DNA of 52,330 nucleotides from Deltaproteobacteria bacterium (lineage in GTDB: Bacteria; Myxococcota_C; UBA6777). The stretch is from positions 1-52,330 of the forward strand of contig PCBK01000148.1 in assembly GCA_002731275.1 (NCBI GenBank), written 5' to 3'. Shown here piece by piece: positions 16,724-25,445 of the stretch. A program made the position numbers and the translations under genes. The first letter of the stretch is position 1. Each line of letters starts with the position of its first letter. The notes under the pieces were generated by a model. The model searched no databases. It saw only the letters and a program-made list of their open reading frames with translations, and was not told the origin of the DNA.

Positions 16724-18358
16724 TTAGGGGGTCTTCAACGCGCCCTGACACACACCTGGGATGCAACGCCCTTTGACGATCCCTGGACGGCAACGTAAGC
16801 CATCCGCGCAGGTGAGGGTACATGATTCGCCTTCTTTGGGGATGCTGCGGCAGCGTTTGATCTTGTCTGTGTCCGTGATACAGGCGAGCGTCAACGCACA
16901 CTCAAAGCCAAGGGGACACTCTTCTCCTTCTTTCTTCCTTGGGACACAGGTCTTTTTTTGCAGATCACACACGACGGACTTGTGACAGATCACATCCTGA
17001 AAGCAAGGTTCGTTCTCTTTGGGGAGCAGTGTGCAACGTCCTGACTGACAACCATATACACCCGGTTCACACTCTTCGTCATCCTGGCATAATGCGTCGG
17101 CTTGTCCTGGGGGCTTGCATGTCGAGGAGCTTTGAAAACAGGTCAACCCCGTCGCACATTTGGGCTTGCTTGTACGACAGGTCTCACCGTCTTTTGGGAG
17201 CGCGACACATTTTTGACTGGTCGTATCGCAATAAGCGTCCTTTCGGCATCCTGGTGTTGGCTGACAGGTCTGTCCTGTCTGTGGAAGGGGCTGACAACTT
17301 CCGCTTATGCAACCATGATCATCGATACATTCTTTGGATTGTGTGCAAGCCTCGCCTTGTTGTTTGGCCTTTTGGCAGATCAGCCCTGTTGTGAGGGACT
17401 GGCAAGCCTCTTTGCGACCACAATGGAGCGGAAAGGAACAACTTTCACCAAGTTTTTGTGTGGCGACACACTTGGTCTGGCTGATATCACATGCGAAGCC
17501 TTCTTTACACTGAAAGACATTATCACAGGCTTTGCCTTCATCGAGTGGGTCGCTGCAGAGCTTGTTGAGACAAGCGAGACCCTCTTTGCAGTGTGCAGGC
17601 ACGCGGCATGCTTCTCCTTTGTCGGCTGGTGCGCGACACAGCGCGGGGACTGGATCTTGTGGATCACAGAACAGACCAGGGGCACAAGGAGCTTTGCTAC
17701 ACGCTTGGCCTTGTGGACTCCATATTTTACACGGGAAGCCTGTCGGTTCGGCAAAACAGACCCCTTTATTGTTGGCGCAGTGAACACCTCCAAGCTGGCT
17801 TTTGCACTCTTCGCCACCACTCGCTTTGTCCTGGATGATCCCCTGACAGGCGTCTTGTGAGAGCGCTGATGGGATGACGTGGCACTGTGCCCCTGCGTCC
17901 TTGGTGGCCTGGATACATCGCGCAAGCTGCGACTTGTCGATGATCATATGTCCTGCCGCGAGAGCTTTTTTTTCGCGCTCGTAGGCGCTCTGGCAGCTCT
18001 GCTGCAAGTTCGTCTGACACGCCGCTTCAGAAGCGTACTTGAGTCCATACGTCTGGCAACATTTGAATAGCACTGTACACGTCGTTTGGGCGATCCTGTC
18101 ACAGATCGCATCAATCGTAAGGGGAGCGGTATGCTCTGGTGTATTTTCAGCCACACTCTCTGTTGGTGTCTCTTGTGGCTCTGTGTTGTGTGTTTCGGGA
18201 AGTTCTGGTGGGCGCTCTGATGTGACTTCAGGCTCGTCTCGTTCTCCTCCATCTCGATGGGCGTGTTCTTGTGGGTGTTCTTGTGTTGTGGGAGGACTAC
18301 AAGCGGGCGGTGTGAGCAGCCAAAGAGTGAGAAAGCATAGGAAAAAGCGTGTCTTCAT
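16724..18358 (-). CDS. cysteine-module surface lipoprotein
   Basis: 544 residues. The signal peptide ends at PPAC (Cys20), an imperfect lipobox. A Glu/Pro/Thr-rich linker of about 60 residues follows, then a helical Cys-containing domain. The remaining ~330 residues hold about eleven repeats of a disulfide-type module of the form C-x4-5-C-x4-5-C-x5-9-C (for example CRVPAHCKEGLAC and CDNVFQCKEGFAC). Similar Dickkopf/EGF-like cysteine repeats occur in many Myxococcota lipoproteins. It is probably anchored in the outer membrane and exposed. An AGGAG site precedes the ATG. The gene is divergent from manA. Confidence 0.85.
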   Translation of the reverse strand: MKTRFFLCFLTLWLLTPPACSPPTTQEHPQEHAHRDGGERDEPEVTSERPPELPETHNTEPQETPTESVAENTPEHTAPLTIDAICDRIAQTTCTVLFKCCQTYGLKYASEAACQTNLQQSCQSAYEREKKALAAGHMIIDKSQLARCIQATKDAGAQCHVIPSALSQDACQGIIQDKASGGEECKSQLGGVHCANNKGVCFAEPTGFPCKIWSPQGQACSKAPCAPGLFCDPQDPVPALCRAPADKGEACRVPAHCKEGLACLNKLCSDPLDEGKACDNVFQCKEGFACDISQTKCVATQKLGESCSFPLHCGRKEACQSLTTGLICQKAKQQGEACTQSKECIDDHGCISGSCQPLPQTGQTCQPTPGCRKDAYCDTTSQKCVALPKDGETCRTSKPKCATGLTCFQSSSTCKPPGQADALCQDDEECEPGVYGCQSGRCTLLPKENEPCFQDVICHKSVVCDLQKKTCVPRKKEGEECPLGFECALTLACITDTDKIKRCRSIPKEGESCTLTCADGLRCRPGIVKGRCIPGVCQGALKTP

Positions 18359-18463
18359 GGGACGCTCCTGTGGTGGACCTGGTTGCGAGGGATGGTTATG
18401 TATGGGGTGTGGAGGAAGGGGGCGTCAAGAGGTTGATGAAGGACACTGGGATTGTTTTGTCCT

Positions 18464-18491
18464 TTGAGGTGTTCCATACTTATGGTATATC
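18464..18491 (+). promoter_or_regulatory. manA promoter
   Basis: -35 TTGAGG (18464-18469), 16-nt spacer, -10 TATATC (18486-18491) preceded by GG. It lies about 50 bp upstream of the manA start. Confidence 0.45.
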
Positions 18492-18539
18492 CGAAGAGGT
18501 ATGACCTTGTACGCAACATAGGATAAGGAGTCCATCTTT

Positions 18540-19748
18540 ATGTCAGGAATCTATTTGATGGAGAACCAGCTTCAACATTATGCCTGGGGCTCTCGTACAG
18601 CGATCGCATCGTTGACAAAGCGACCAACGCCTTCTTTGGAGCCTGAGGCGGAGCTATGGATGGGGGCGCACCCGAAAGCACCTTCCTCTGTATATATTGA
18701 TGGACAAAAACACTCCTTACTCGACCTGATCGAGGCAGATCCTGAACAATGGCTGGGGCACAATGTTGCCCGCAAATTCGAAGGGCAGCTCCCTTTTTTG
18801 TTCAAAATCCTGGCAGCGGAGACACCCCTGTCGATCCAGGCTCATCCCAATTTGGAGCAAGCCCGAGAAGGGTTTTTGCGTGAGAACCAACAGCAGATCC
18901 CGCTTGGTGCTTTTCGTCGAAACTACCGCGATGAACATCATAAACCTGAGCTGATCTACGCCCTCACACCTTTTTGGGCGTTGAGAGGGTTTCGGGATAT
19001 CCCCTCCATTTTGTCTCTCTTCTCCCAACTCTCCGATGATATCCTCAAGCAAGAGCGGGCTGCTTTGGCTGCGCAACCTGATAAACAAGGTCTGCGTACA
19101 TTCTTTGAACACTTGATGCGAACCCCCAAGCTCGAGATCGCGAAGGTCGTCGAACAAGCTATTTCATCGATTACACCTGCTCTTGAAGAAGAACCAACCT
19201 TCTCCTGGATGAAGACGCTTGATCAATATTATCCCGGTGATGTCGGTGTGTTGTGTCCACTGCTCCTGAATGTCATGTGTCTCCAACCTGGCGAGGCAAT
19301 GTTTTTGCCTGCTGGCGAGCTGCACGCATACCTTCAAGGGACGGGCCTGGAGATCATGGCCAACTCCGACAACGTGCTGCGTGGTGGTTTAACCCCCAAG
19401 CATATGGATGTTCCAGAGCTCCTGAAGACGTTGACCTTTTCGTATGGTGATATCGAATTGCAGCAGCCGATGAAGACCAAGAGAGGATGCCTGCGATTCT
19501 GTGTGCCGATCGATGAGTTTTGTTTTGAGAGAGTGGAAGTTCGTGAGGAAGATCTGTCTGTAGAGGCAGAGCATGGTGTGCAGATCTTGTTTTGCGCCAA
19601 GGGGTGTGTTGATGTCGTCGACGAATCTGGCGCTACAATCTCCCTCTCCCAAGGGCAATCAGCGTTTGTCTCCGCCTCTGCACCTGCCTACACTGTGAAA
19701 GGTGCCGGAAAGCTCTACTTCGCGTCTGTCCCAAGTCCCCGTAGGTAA
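18540..19748 (+). CDS. manA: mannose-6-phosphate isomerase, class I
   Basis: 402 residues, cytoplasmic. It interconverts fructose-6-phosphate and mannose-6-phosphate. Type I markers are the zinc-site blocks LSIQAHPN, HHKPELIYAL and FLPAGELHAYLQG, followed by NSDNVLRGGLTPKH and the second cupin-like domain at the C-terminus. Length is normal for the class. AAGGAG lies 8 nt upstream of the ATG. The gene stands alone between a divergent lipoprotein and a convergent amidase. The product probably feeds GDP-mannose for polysaccharide. Confidence 0.95.
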   Translation: MSGIYLMENQLQHYAWGSRTAIASLTKRPTPSLEPEAELWMGAHPKAPSSVYIDGQKHSLLDLIEADPEQWLGHNVARKFEGQLPFLFKILAAETPLSIQAHPNLEQAREGFLRENQQQIPLGAFRRNYRDEHHKPELIYALTPFWALRGFRDIPSILSLFSQLSDDILKQERAALAAQPDKQGLRTFFEHLMRTPKLEIAKVVEQAISSITPALEEEPTFSWMKTLDQYYPGDVGVLCPLLLNVMCLQPGEAMFLPAGELHAYLQGTGLEIMANSDNVLRGGLTPKHMDVPELLKTLTFSYGDIELQQPMKTKRGCLRFCVPIDEFCFERVEVREEDLSVEAEHGVQILFCAKGCVDVVDESGATISLSQGQSAFVSASAPAYTVKGAGKLYFASVPSPRR

Positions 19749-19788
19749 AACCTCTTCTTTTTCCCTTGTTCCTCTTCAACAGCACCTC

Positions 19789-21282
19789 CTATTTTGCAAA
19801 TGCAACCTCCCATCCTGTGCGTTGGGCCCATGGGCGCGCTTCTTCTAGCTGTGATGCCAGCCTGAAGAGTTGATCCTCTCGCCCAAATCCTGCGGCCAGT
19901 TGTACACCGATGGGGAGCCCTTTTTGATTCCAATACAGAGGAACAGACATCGCGGGTTGGCCTGTCTGGTTGAAGAGTTGTGTGTTGGGTGTTCGCGAGA
20001 GCGCGTTGGTGCCAAGTGAGTCGAGTGCTTTCTCGAAGAGGCTGCGCAGTGGGAGAGCCCGAAGAAAGGCTAGTTGCAAGCGCTCTGAAGATTTCAGCGC
20101 GAGGGCGCCGACTTCGATGGGAGGTTCGGCGAGGGTGGAGGTGAGCAACATATCGTACTCTTCGAAGAAGTTGGCGACGTCACGAGCTGCGCGTTGGATC
20201 AACTGCTGTGAACGTACAAGTTCGGGAGCGTTGAGGCTCCAGCCGACTTGTGCGAGGACCCAAGTTTGTGGTTCGAAGTCCGCAGGGGACGGCTTTTTCC
20301 CTGCTCTCTCTGCGGTCTCTTCGACGACAGCCGCGACACCTGAGGCGATCGTGAAGAAGTAGGCTCTCACCATCTCCTCTTTGGGGAAGGTGGGAGACGC
20401 CTCGACGACTTCGTGGCCAAGATCTGTGAGCAGTGTGATCGCGTCTTCAACAGCGGCGAGGCAGTCGGGGTGTGTTGTCCCTGCGTAGAGTGTCTCTTTG
20501 CGATACGCGATGCGCAGTGTGCCTGAAGCTTGTCCGACCTCCTCAAGCCAGGGGCGTGTTCTCGTTGGGGCGACGTAGGGCTCTCCTGGTGTCCTTTGGT
20601 CAGCGATGTCGAGTAGCAGCGCCGAGTCTCTTACGCTGCGGGAGACGACGTGTTCTTGTACGTATCCGCCCCAGGCTTCGCCGAGGTGAGGAGACATGCT
20701 GACGCGACCTCTTGTGGGTTTGAGTCCAAACAGTCCACACGCGCTCGCGGGGATACGAATGCTTCCACCACCGTCGCCAGCGTGGGCTGCAGGGACGATC
20801 CTGGCGGCGACGGCTGAGGCCGAGCCGCCAGAGGAGCCACCGGGGGTGTGGGCGATATTCCAGGGGTTGCGACAGGGACCACGTAGCGCAGGCTCTGTGA
20901 TGCCCATAATCCCAAATTCCGGCGTGTTGGTCTTGCCTACAATTTGGAGCCCTGCGGCCTCGTAGCGTTTGACAAGGACGGAGGAAACCTCGGCTTTTCG
21001 ATCTTTAGACAAGAGGGTACTGTTACTTGTGGGGGTTCCTGCGAGTGTCGCTTTGAGATCCTTGAGTAAGAAGGGGATGCCTTTGAGGGGACCTTCAGGG
21101 AGTGTGTCAACGCGCTCCTTTGCACGCGCAAACAGCTCCAGTACGACGGCATTTAATGCCGGGTTGCGTGCTTCTATACGTTCGATCGCTGCGCGCAATA
21201 GATCTTGTGGGGAGACATCGCCTTTCTGGACGAGCTCTGAGAGACCAATGGCATCGTGTTTATCGTACTCTGGTAAGAACAT
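19789..21282 (-). CDS. amidase (amidase signature family)
   Basis: 497 residues. The Ser-cisSer-Lys triad is intact: Lys74 in GIPFLLKDL, cis-Ser150 in GGSSGGSASA and nucleophile Ser174 in GDGGGSIRIPAS, followed by GLFGLKPTRGRVS. This identifies the amidase signature family, which hydrolyses carboxamides. It is not part of a gatCAB cluster, so a GatA role is less likely than a catabolic or broad-specificity amidase. No signal peptide. The N-terminus begins ALGLSE-like (AIGLSELVQKGDVSP), typical of the family. AGGAAG precedes the ATG. Confidence 0.92.
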   Translation of the reverse strand: MFLPEYDKHDAIGLSELVQKGDVSPQDLLRAAIERIEARNPALNAVVLELFARAKERVDTLPEGPLKGIPFLLKDLKATLAGTPTSNSTLLSKDRKAEVSSVLVKRYEAAGLQIVGKTNTPEFGIMGITEPALRGPCRNPWNIAHTPGGSSGGSASAVAARIVPAAHAGDGGGSIRIPASACGLFGLKPTRGRVSMSPHLGEAWGGYVQEHVVSRSVRDSALLLDIADQRTPGEPYVAPTRTRPWLEEVGQASGTLRIAYRKETLYAGTTHPDCLAAVEDAITLLTDLGHEVVEASPTFPKEEMVRAYFFTIASGVAAVVEETAERAGKKPSPADFEPQTWVLAQVGWSLNAPELVRSQQLIQRAARDVANFFEEYDMLLTSTLAEPPIEVGALALKSSERLQLAFLRALPLRSLFEKALDSLGTNALSRTPNTQLFNQTGQPAMSVPLYWNQKGLPIGVQLAAGFGREDQLFRLASQLEEARPWAQRTGWEVAFAK

Positions 21283-21417
21283 GAAGACTTCCTTTTTTGT
21301 GAGGTGTACAGGCGCTTTGTCTGACGGGACATGGTATCGTATCGAAAAGACTTGATGGATGCAATTGTACTTTGGAGAAAAGAAAGGGGAGCGAGGAAGG
21401 GGGATGGTTGGGGGGGG

Positions 21418-21759
21418 TTATTTCCAGTTGGACATCGCGCCAAGGTTGTGTACGCTGGCGTAGCCTTTTGCCTTGAGCATCTTTTGGGCACGACCGCTAC
21501 GGCGCCCACTGCGGCAGTAGACGACGATCGTCTTTTTCTTGTCTGGGAGCTCTTTTAAGCGAGACATCAACTCCGAAACGGGGATGTTGACGGCTTTGGT
21601 GATGTGTCCATTTTTGAACTCGCCTCTTGTGCGGACATCGAGTAAAAATGCCCCCTCTTTCACGAGTTTTTTGGCTTCTTTTGGTGTGATGTCGCTTTTG
21701 CAACCCATCAACAGGTAGGCCATGAGGATCAGCGCGAGTATCCAAATCATCGATTTCAT
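21418..21759 (-). CDS. rhodanese-domain lipoprotein
   Basis: 113 residues from the ATG at 21759, which has AAGGAG upstream. The signal peptide has lipobox LLMGC (Cys20). The single rhodanese domain contains FLLDVRTRGEFKNGHI and the active-site loop with Cys82 (VVYCRSGRRSGRA), so the persulfide-carrying Cys is present. It would act as a sulfurtransferase or thiol/redox protein on the periplasmic side. It has its own predicted promoter. It may or may not be related to the sulfur-relay operon 8 kb away. Confidence 0.9.
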   Translation of the reverse strand: MKSMIWILALILMAYLLMGCKSDITPKEAKKLVKEGAFLLDVRTRGEFKNGHITKAVNIPVSELMSRLKELPDKKKTIVVYCRSGRRSGRAQKMLKAKGYASVHNLGAMSNWK

Positions 21760-21815
21760 ATATGTATCTCCTTGCAATTGGTGAATGCCACTCTTTCGGA
21801 CGTATGTGTAGAGAC

Positions 21816-21843
21816 ATTGTGAATGAAGATGGTTGCTCGTCAA
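21816..21843 (-). promoter_or_regulatory. rhodanese gene promoter
   Basis: On the minus strand, -35 TTGACG (21838-21843), 16-nt spacer, -10 CACAAT (21816-21821), about 60 bp upstream of the start codon. Confidence 0.42.
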
Positions 21844-21858
21844 TGTCGTTTTGTATAT

Positions 21859-22716
21859 TTACATCGTAAAAAAGGGCAATCCACGTAAGGCTTGCCACAA
21901 CAAAAAGAGCACAGTACTGAGATACAAAGCGGAGAACAGATGGATGCTTGTGGTTGTTTGTGTTCGCCTAGAGAGCCACCAGCCGACAAGTGGAATGAGC
22001 TGCAGCGCATGAATACCAAAGAAGTGCGCAACTCTGAGATCGCCTCCCTGTGTGCTCCAGTTGAGAAAAGGTAATCCCGGACCTCCGTCTGGAACGCCGA
22101 TACTATGGCGCAGCATGCTCGCCGAGAGTCCTCCCACGGTGCTCCCAATCAAAAAGACCACAAACCCCCAACGCACACCCCACTGGTAGAGCGAAGGCTT
22201 TGACACCCGCCATCTTTGTGGAAGAAACGTGATGATACAGACGTAGCCAGCGACCAAGGTGTTCCAAAAGATCGCGATCCCCATGAGATTGAAGACAAGT
22301 CCATCAAAAGCTGTCGTGTTGTTAAAATGAGAGGTCGTTCCTCTTGCCGCTTGCATACAGATCGCGCCAAGCTCGATGCACATGACGACGATCACACTCC
22401 AGCGTATCACCTGCCGTTCGACACGGTGCCACCGAAACGTATCCATCAACCAACCGAGTGTCCAGGCGTAGACCCACAGTGAGGTCGCAAACTTGAACGG
22501 TTTGATCCAGACGTTGATGCCCGTCACTTGGCGTGGGTCGAAACACCAAAGAAGCACACAACACACACCCACACCTAGCGAGATCCAGCCAAATTGCCAA
22601 AGCAGTCTGTCTCTACCTGCGAGTGTGTTGTGCCACGTTCTCAATGATTGCATCGTGGGGAGGCTGGATAGACGTTCTGGTTCTTCCGAAGATTGGGAAC
22701 TCTGTGTGTCTTGCAT
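21859..22716 (-). CDS. multi-pass membrane protein, unknown
   Basis: 285 residues. A polar N-terminus of about 35 residues is followed by seven or eight hydrophobic helices. Loops contain DPRQVTGINVWIKPFKFA and a Gly-rich segment GVPDGGPGLPFLNWS followed by VAHFFGIHALQ, with a conserved-looking His in a membrane context. I do not recognise the family. It starts 12 bp after the ABA4-like gene and is almost certainly co-transcribed with it. Confidence 0.78.
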   Translation of the reverse strand: MQDTQSSQSSEEPERLSSLPTMQSLRTWHNTLAGRDRLLWQFGWISLGVGVCCVLLWCFDPRQVTGINVWIKPFKFATSLWVYAWTLGWLMDTFRWHRVERQVIRWSVIVVMCIELGAICMQAARGTTSHFNNTTAFDGLVFNLMGIAIFWNTLVAGYVCIITFLPQRWRVSKPSLYQWGVRWGFVVFLIGSTVGGLSASMLRHSIGVPDGGPGLPFLNWSTQGGDLRVAHFFGIHALQLIPLVGWWLSRRTQTTTSIHLFSALYLSTVLFLLWQALRGLPFFTM

Positions 22717-22728
22717 GACGTGACGATC

Positions 22729-23169
22729 TCATCCGTTGTTGGGGATCTGCTCGTGATGATCGGGACGAAAAAAGCGCATGGCGCCGTAAATAAGCAGCCC
22801 TGTCGGACCAAACAAAAAGGTCAACACCATGATCGGGACCATCCACAGGTGGTGGATGCCTCTCTTCCACGAATCCTGCAAACACCAGCTACCGACAAAC
22901 ATGTCAAAGGCCAAGTAGTGGATCCAACCTGCAAGTAGCGCCCAATCGTTGGAGAAAAGCTTGCGTACGTCGGATAAGGAACCAAAACCACCCTCTGCAG
23001 TCCCCCACGTCGAGACAAGGATGATCACATACGCCAACCCCAATAGTATGGGAAGAAGACCCTGGTGAATGAGCTTCTTGGTCCCCTCCCAACGTGGTGC
23101 AAATAACATCAAGATCCATCCGAGTAGGGCGAGTGTGTTGGCAACCGTGAAGCATTGCGCTGCGTTCAT
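22729..23169 (-). CDS. ABA4-like family membrane protein
   Basis: 146 residues from the ATG at 23169, preceded by GGAGAAG; an ATG at 23181 is possible but has no ribosome site. Four hydrophobic helices. The diagnostic stretch is GWIHYLAFDMFVGSW in the third quarter and FLFGPTGLLIYGAMRF near the end, matching the ABA4-like (DUF4281) family. In plants ABA4 is needed for neoxanthin formation and can isomerise or cleave carotenoids; bacterial members are uncharacterised. It forms a two-gene unit with the downstream membrane protein. Confidence 0.85.
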   Translation of the reverse strand: MNAAQCFTVANTLALLGWILMLFAPRWEGTKKLIHQGLLPILLGLAYVIILVSTWGTAEGGFGSLSDVRKLFSNDWALLAGWIHYLAFDMFVGSWCLQDSWKRGIHHLWMVPIMVLTFLFGPTGLLIYGAMRFFRPDHHEQIPNNG

Positions 23170-23393
23170 GAACTTCTCCATATCATTGATTTTTTCGACG
23201 TAGACGTGTTTTGATGCTGGGAAATGTGGTATGTTGATGAGAGGTTGTCAATTGAACAGGGAAAAGTTTCCTGTGGTTCTTGTCATATATACGGTTTTTT
23301 GTTTGACTTGGGAGGAGCCTGTAGATATCGTAACGGCATTTGTGATGGTTCTATGTGCAAGTGAATCTGTTTGTGTGGTTTGCTTGGGGCGAG

Positions 23394-25430
23394 ATGGTTG
23401 TTTTGGAAAAGGTTGCTTGTTTTTATTGTCATGCTGAGTACCCAAAGGGGACTGAGGAGTGCACGATGTGTGGTGCTTCTTTGGATCCCGGTGAGTGGAC
23501 GACGTTGGATCCCTCTGTCGGACAGGTGTCTCCTTTTTTCAAAGCGAACAACAAGCAAGCTGAGTTGGAGTTCGATGGACTCGACGAGGAGGGGGATTTT
23601 CCTACGATGATCGCCTCTCCAGGAGATGGCGAGCGGCTGTTGCGGCCCAAGAAAAAAACCAAAGAGACAACCCCCACACCGACCATCGATCATTCAGCAA
23701 CGCGACCGTCTCCTGCCTTCCGCATGGCGCCGCCTGAAGAAGCCGATGTCATCGTCGCTGATGTGGACTTACTCTCCGAAGAAGAGATGTTGCCAAGTAA
23801 GCCCAAATCTTCGGGATACAAAGATCCACTGCTCGGACAACGAATCGGCAATTACGAAGTGGTCGAGAAGATCGGGCGAGGTGGTTTTGGTTCTGTGTAC
23901 AAAGCACAGCAGATCTTCCTCGATGAGTCCTTCGCGATCAAGTTTCTCCACTCCGAACAAGACGTTGAATCAGAGAACACCAAGCGTTTTATACGGGAAG
24001 CCAGGGCGCTCGCACAGCTTCGCCATCCTTATATCGTACAGATCCTGGATTTTGGTCTGCTCGAAGAGCTTGGTTTCTACCTCGTGATGGAGCTGCTGCA
24101 GGGCAAAAGTCTCGCAGATACACTCAAAGAAGAGACGTTATCACACGAACGCATCCTCACACTCGTCAAACAATTGTGTCAGGTGCTCGACTTTGTCCAC
24201 AACAAATCCGTCCTACACCGCGACCTCAAACCCGACAACATCTACCTGACACGTTCTTTGCAAGGTCAAGAAGAGATCAAGTTGTTTGACTTTGGTATCG
24301 CCGCGCTGCGCCAGGAGACGGGAGACATTACACAAACTGGCGAATATGTCGGGACTGTCCGCTACGCCGCGCCTGAGCAGTTGGACAAAGATCTGCCGAT
24401 GGACGGTCGCGCCGATCTCTATGCCCTCGGTGTCATCGTCTACCAAATGCTTTGTGGTACAGAGCCATTTCACGACTTTGACGGTATCTCCTTGCTCTAC
24501 GCCAAACTGAATGAATCCGTGCGCTTGCTCTCTGATCTGGCCCCTGAGCGTCGTTGGGCACCTGAGCTGGAGTTGTTTTTGCAGACATCGCTCGCGATTC
24601 ATCCTGATAAACGCCCTGCAAACGCGCTGGCTTTTTACGATGCTTTCGAGAAGGCGATGAAGGCGCAGCAGACGTTCGAAGGGGAACCTCCTAATCTGCA
24701 AGATGTGACGACTGACCTGGAGAGTATCACTGCACGCTCTTCGCTCTCCGCGCTCCCCATCCACTTCCAAGACGGAGAAGACGAAGGCGACGCGACCTTC
24801 ATCGCCAATGATGACTTCTTGAAGGAGCTTGAAGAGGCGAGAGCGTCGCTCGAAAAGAGCCAGAAGATCCAGCAGATTGAAGAGGATGGGTTTAAAACCT
24901 ACGACAATCTCAGCGCATTCGAGACGACGCCTGAGATCCCCACACTCAAGGAACGACTCAGCAAGCGACCTAAGCTGAGTATGATCAAGGACGCACAAGG
25001 ACAACTCAGAGAGGTCTTCTCGTGGGGGATCTTTGAAAGTCCACCTCAACAGGCTGGTTTTTGGGCGCAGTGGAAGAAAGGTGTCCTTGAAGCCCAAGGG
25101 GACGTCTGTCATGTTCTCGCTGTCGACACATTGTTGTTAGGAGATATCGACGAGCTCGTTGGATTTTGCTGCAACGATCGCTTTGATATCACTCACTGTA
25201 CCAATCCCGCCGAAGGAATCTACCAACTCTACCAAGCCCCTCCTGCGCTTATGTTGATCCGTGTTGCTGGGAACAGTCTGCGCTGGATTCCGCTCTTTGG
25301 TGAGATGCAGCGCTCTGTACGACTCCGGAAAGTACCCATGCTGCTCTTTATCGAAGATGAAGACATGCAAGCTGAGTTTGACAACGCCATCCGTCCATTT
25401 TCTCACATCCTGTTTCGCAAGATATTTTGA
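23394..25430 (+). CDS. Ser/Thr protein kinase with N-terminal zinc ribbon and receiver-like C-terminus
   Basis: 678 residues from the ATG at 23394; a GTG at 23355 is an alternative. A zinc ribbon opens the protein (Cys9, 12, 23 and 26: CFYC...CTMC). After a disordered acidic/Pro-Thr linker the kinase domain runs about 148-410: GRGGFGSV at 161-168, Lys183, HRDLKPDN from 275, DFG from 299, and APEQL. All catalytic residues are present. No transmembrane segment. The last ~120 residues look like a degenerate receiver domain: VLAVDTLLLGD at the first strand and VPMLLFIEDED later, but without the usual phospho-Asp block (inference from pattern). The next gene starts 15 bp downstream. Confidence 0.88.
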   Translation: MVVLEKVACFYCHAEYPKGTEECTMCGASLDPGEWTTLDPSVGQVSPFFKANNKQAELEFDGLDEEGDFPTMIASPGDGERLLRPKKKTKETTPTPTIDHSATRPSPAFRMAPPEEADVIVADVDLLSEEEMLPSKPKSSGYKDPLLGQRIGNYEVVEKIGRGGFGSVYKAQQIFLDESFAIKFLHSEQDVESENTKRFIREARALAQLRHPYIVQILDFGLLEELGFYLVMELLQGKSLADTLKEETLSHERILTLVKQLCQVLDFVHNKSVLHRDLKPDNIYLTRSLQGQEEIKLFDFGIAALRQETGDITQTGEYVGTVRYAAPEQLDKDLPMDGRADLYALGVIVYQMLCGTEPFHDFDGISLLYAKLNESVRLLSDLAPERRWAPELELFLQTSLAIHPDKRPANALAFYDAFEKAMKAQQTFEGEPPNLQDVTTDLESITARSSLSALPIHFQDGEDEGDATFIANDDFLKELEEARASLEKSQKIQQIEEDGFKTYDNLSAFETTPEIPTLKERLSKRPKLSMIKDAQGQLREVFSWGIFESPPQQAGFWAQWKKGVLEAQGDVCHVLAVDTLLLGDIDELVGFCCNDRFDITHCTNPAEGIYQLYQAPPALMLIRVAGNSLRWIPLFGEMQRSVRLRKVPMLLFIEDEDMQAEFDNAIRPFSHILFRKIF

Positions 25431-25445
25431 GGGAGCACGTTTTTC

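Noticed and set aside
17102-17860. 252-codon forward frame opposite the cysteine-module lipoprotein
   Set aside because: It exists because Cys-rich codons on the other strand avoid stops; the lipoprotein has a signal peptide and a repeat structure.
24213-25112. 299-codon antisense frame inside the zinc-ribbon kinase gene
   Set aside because: Shadow of the kinase coding sequence; no family motif and no ribosome site.
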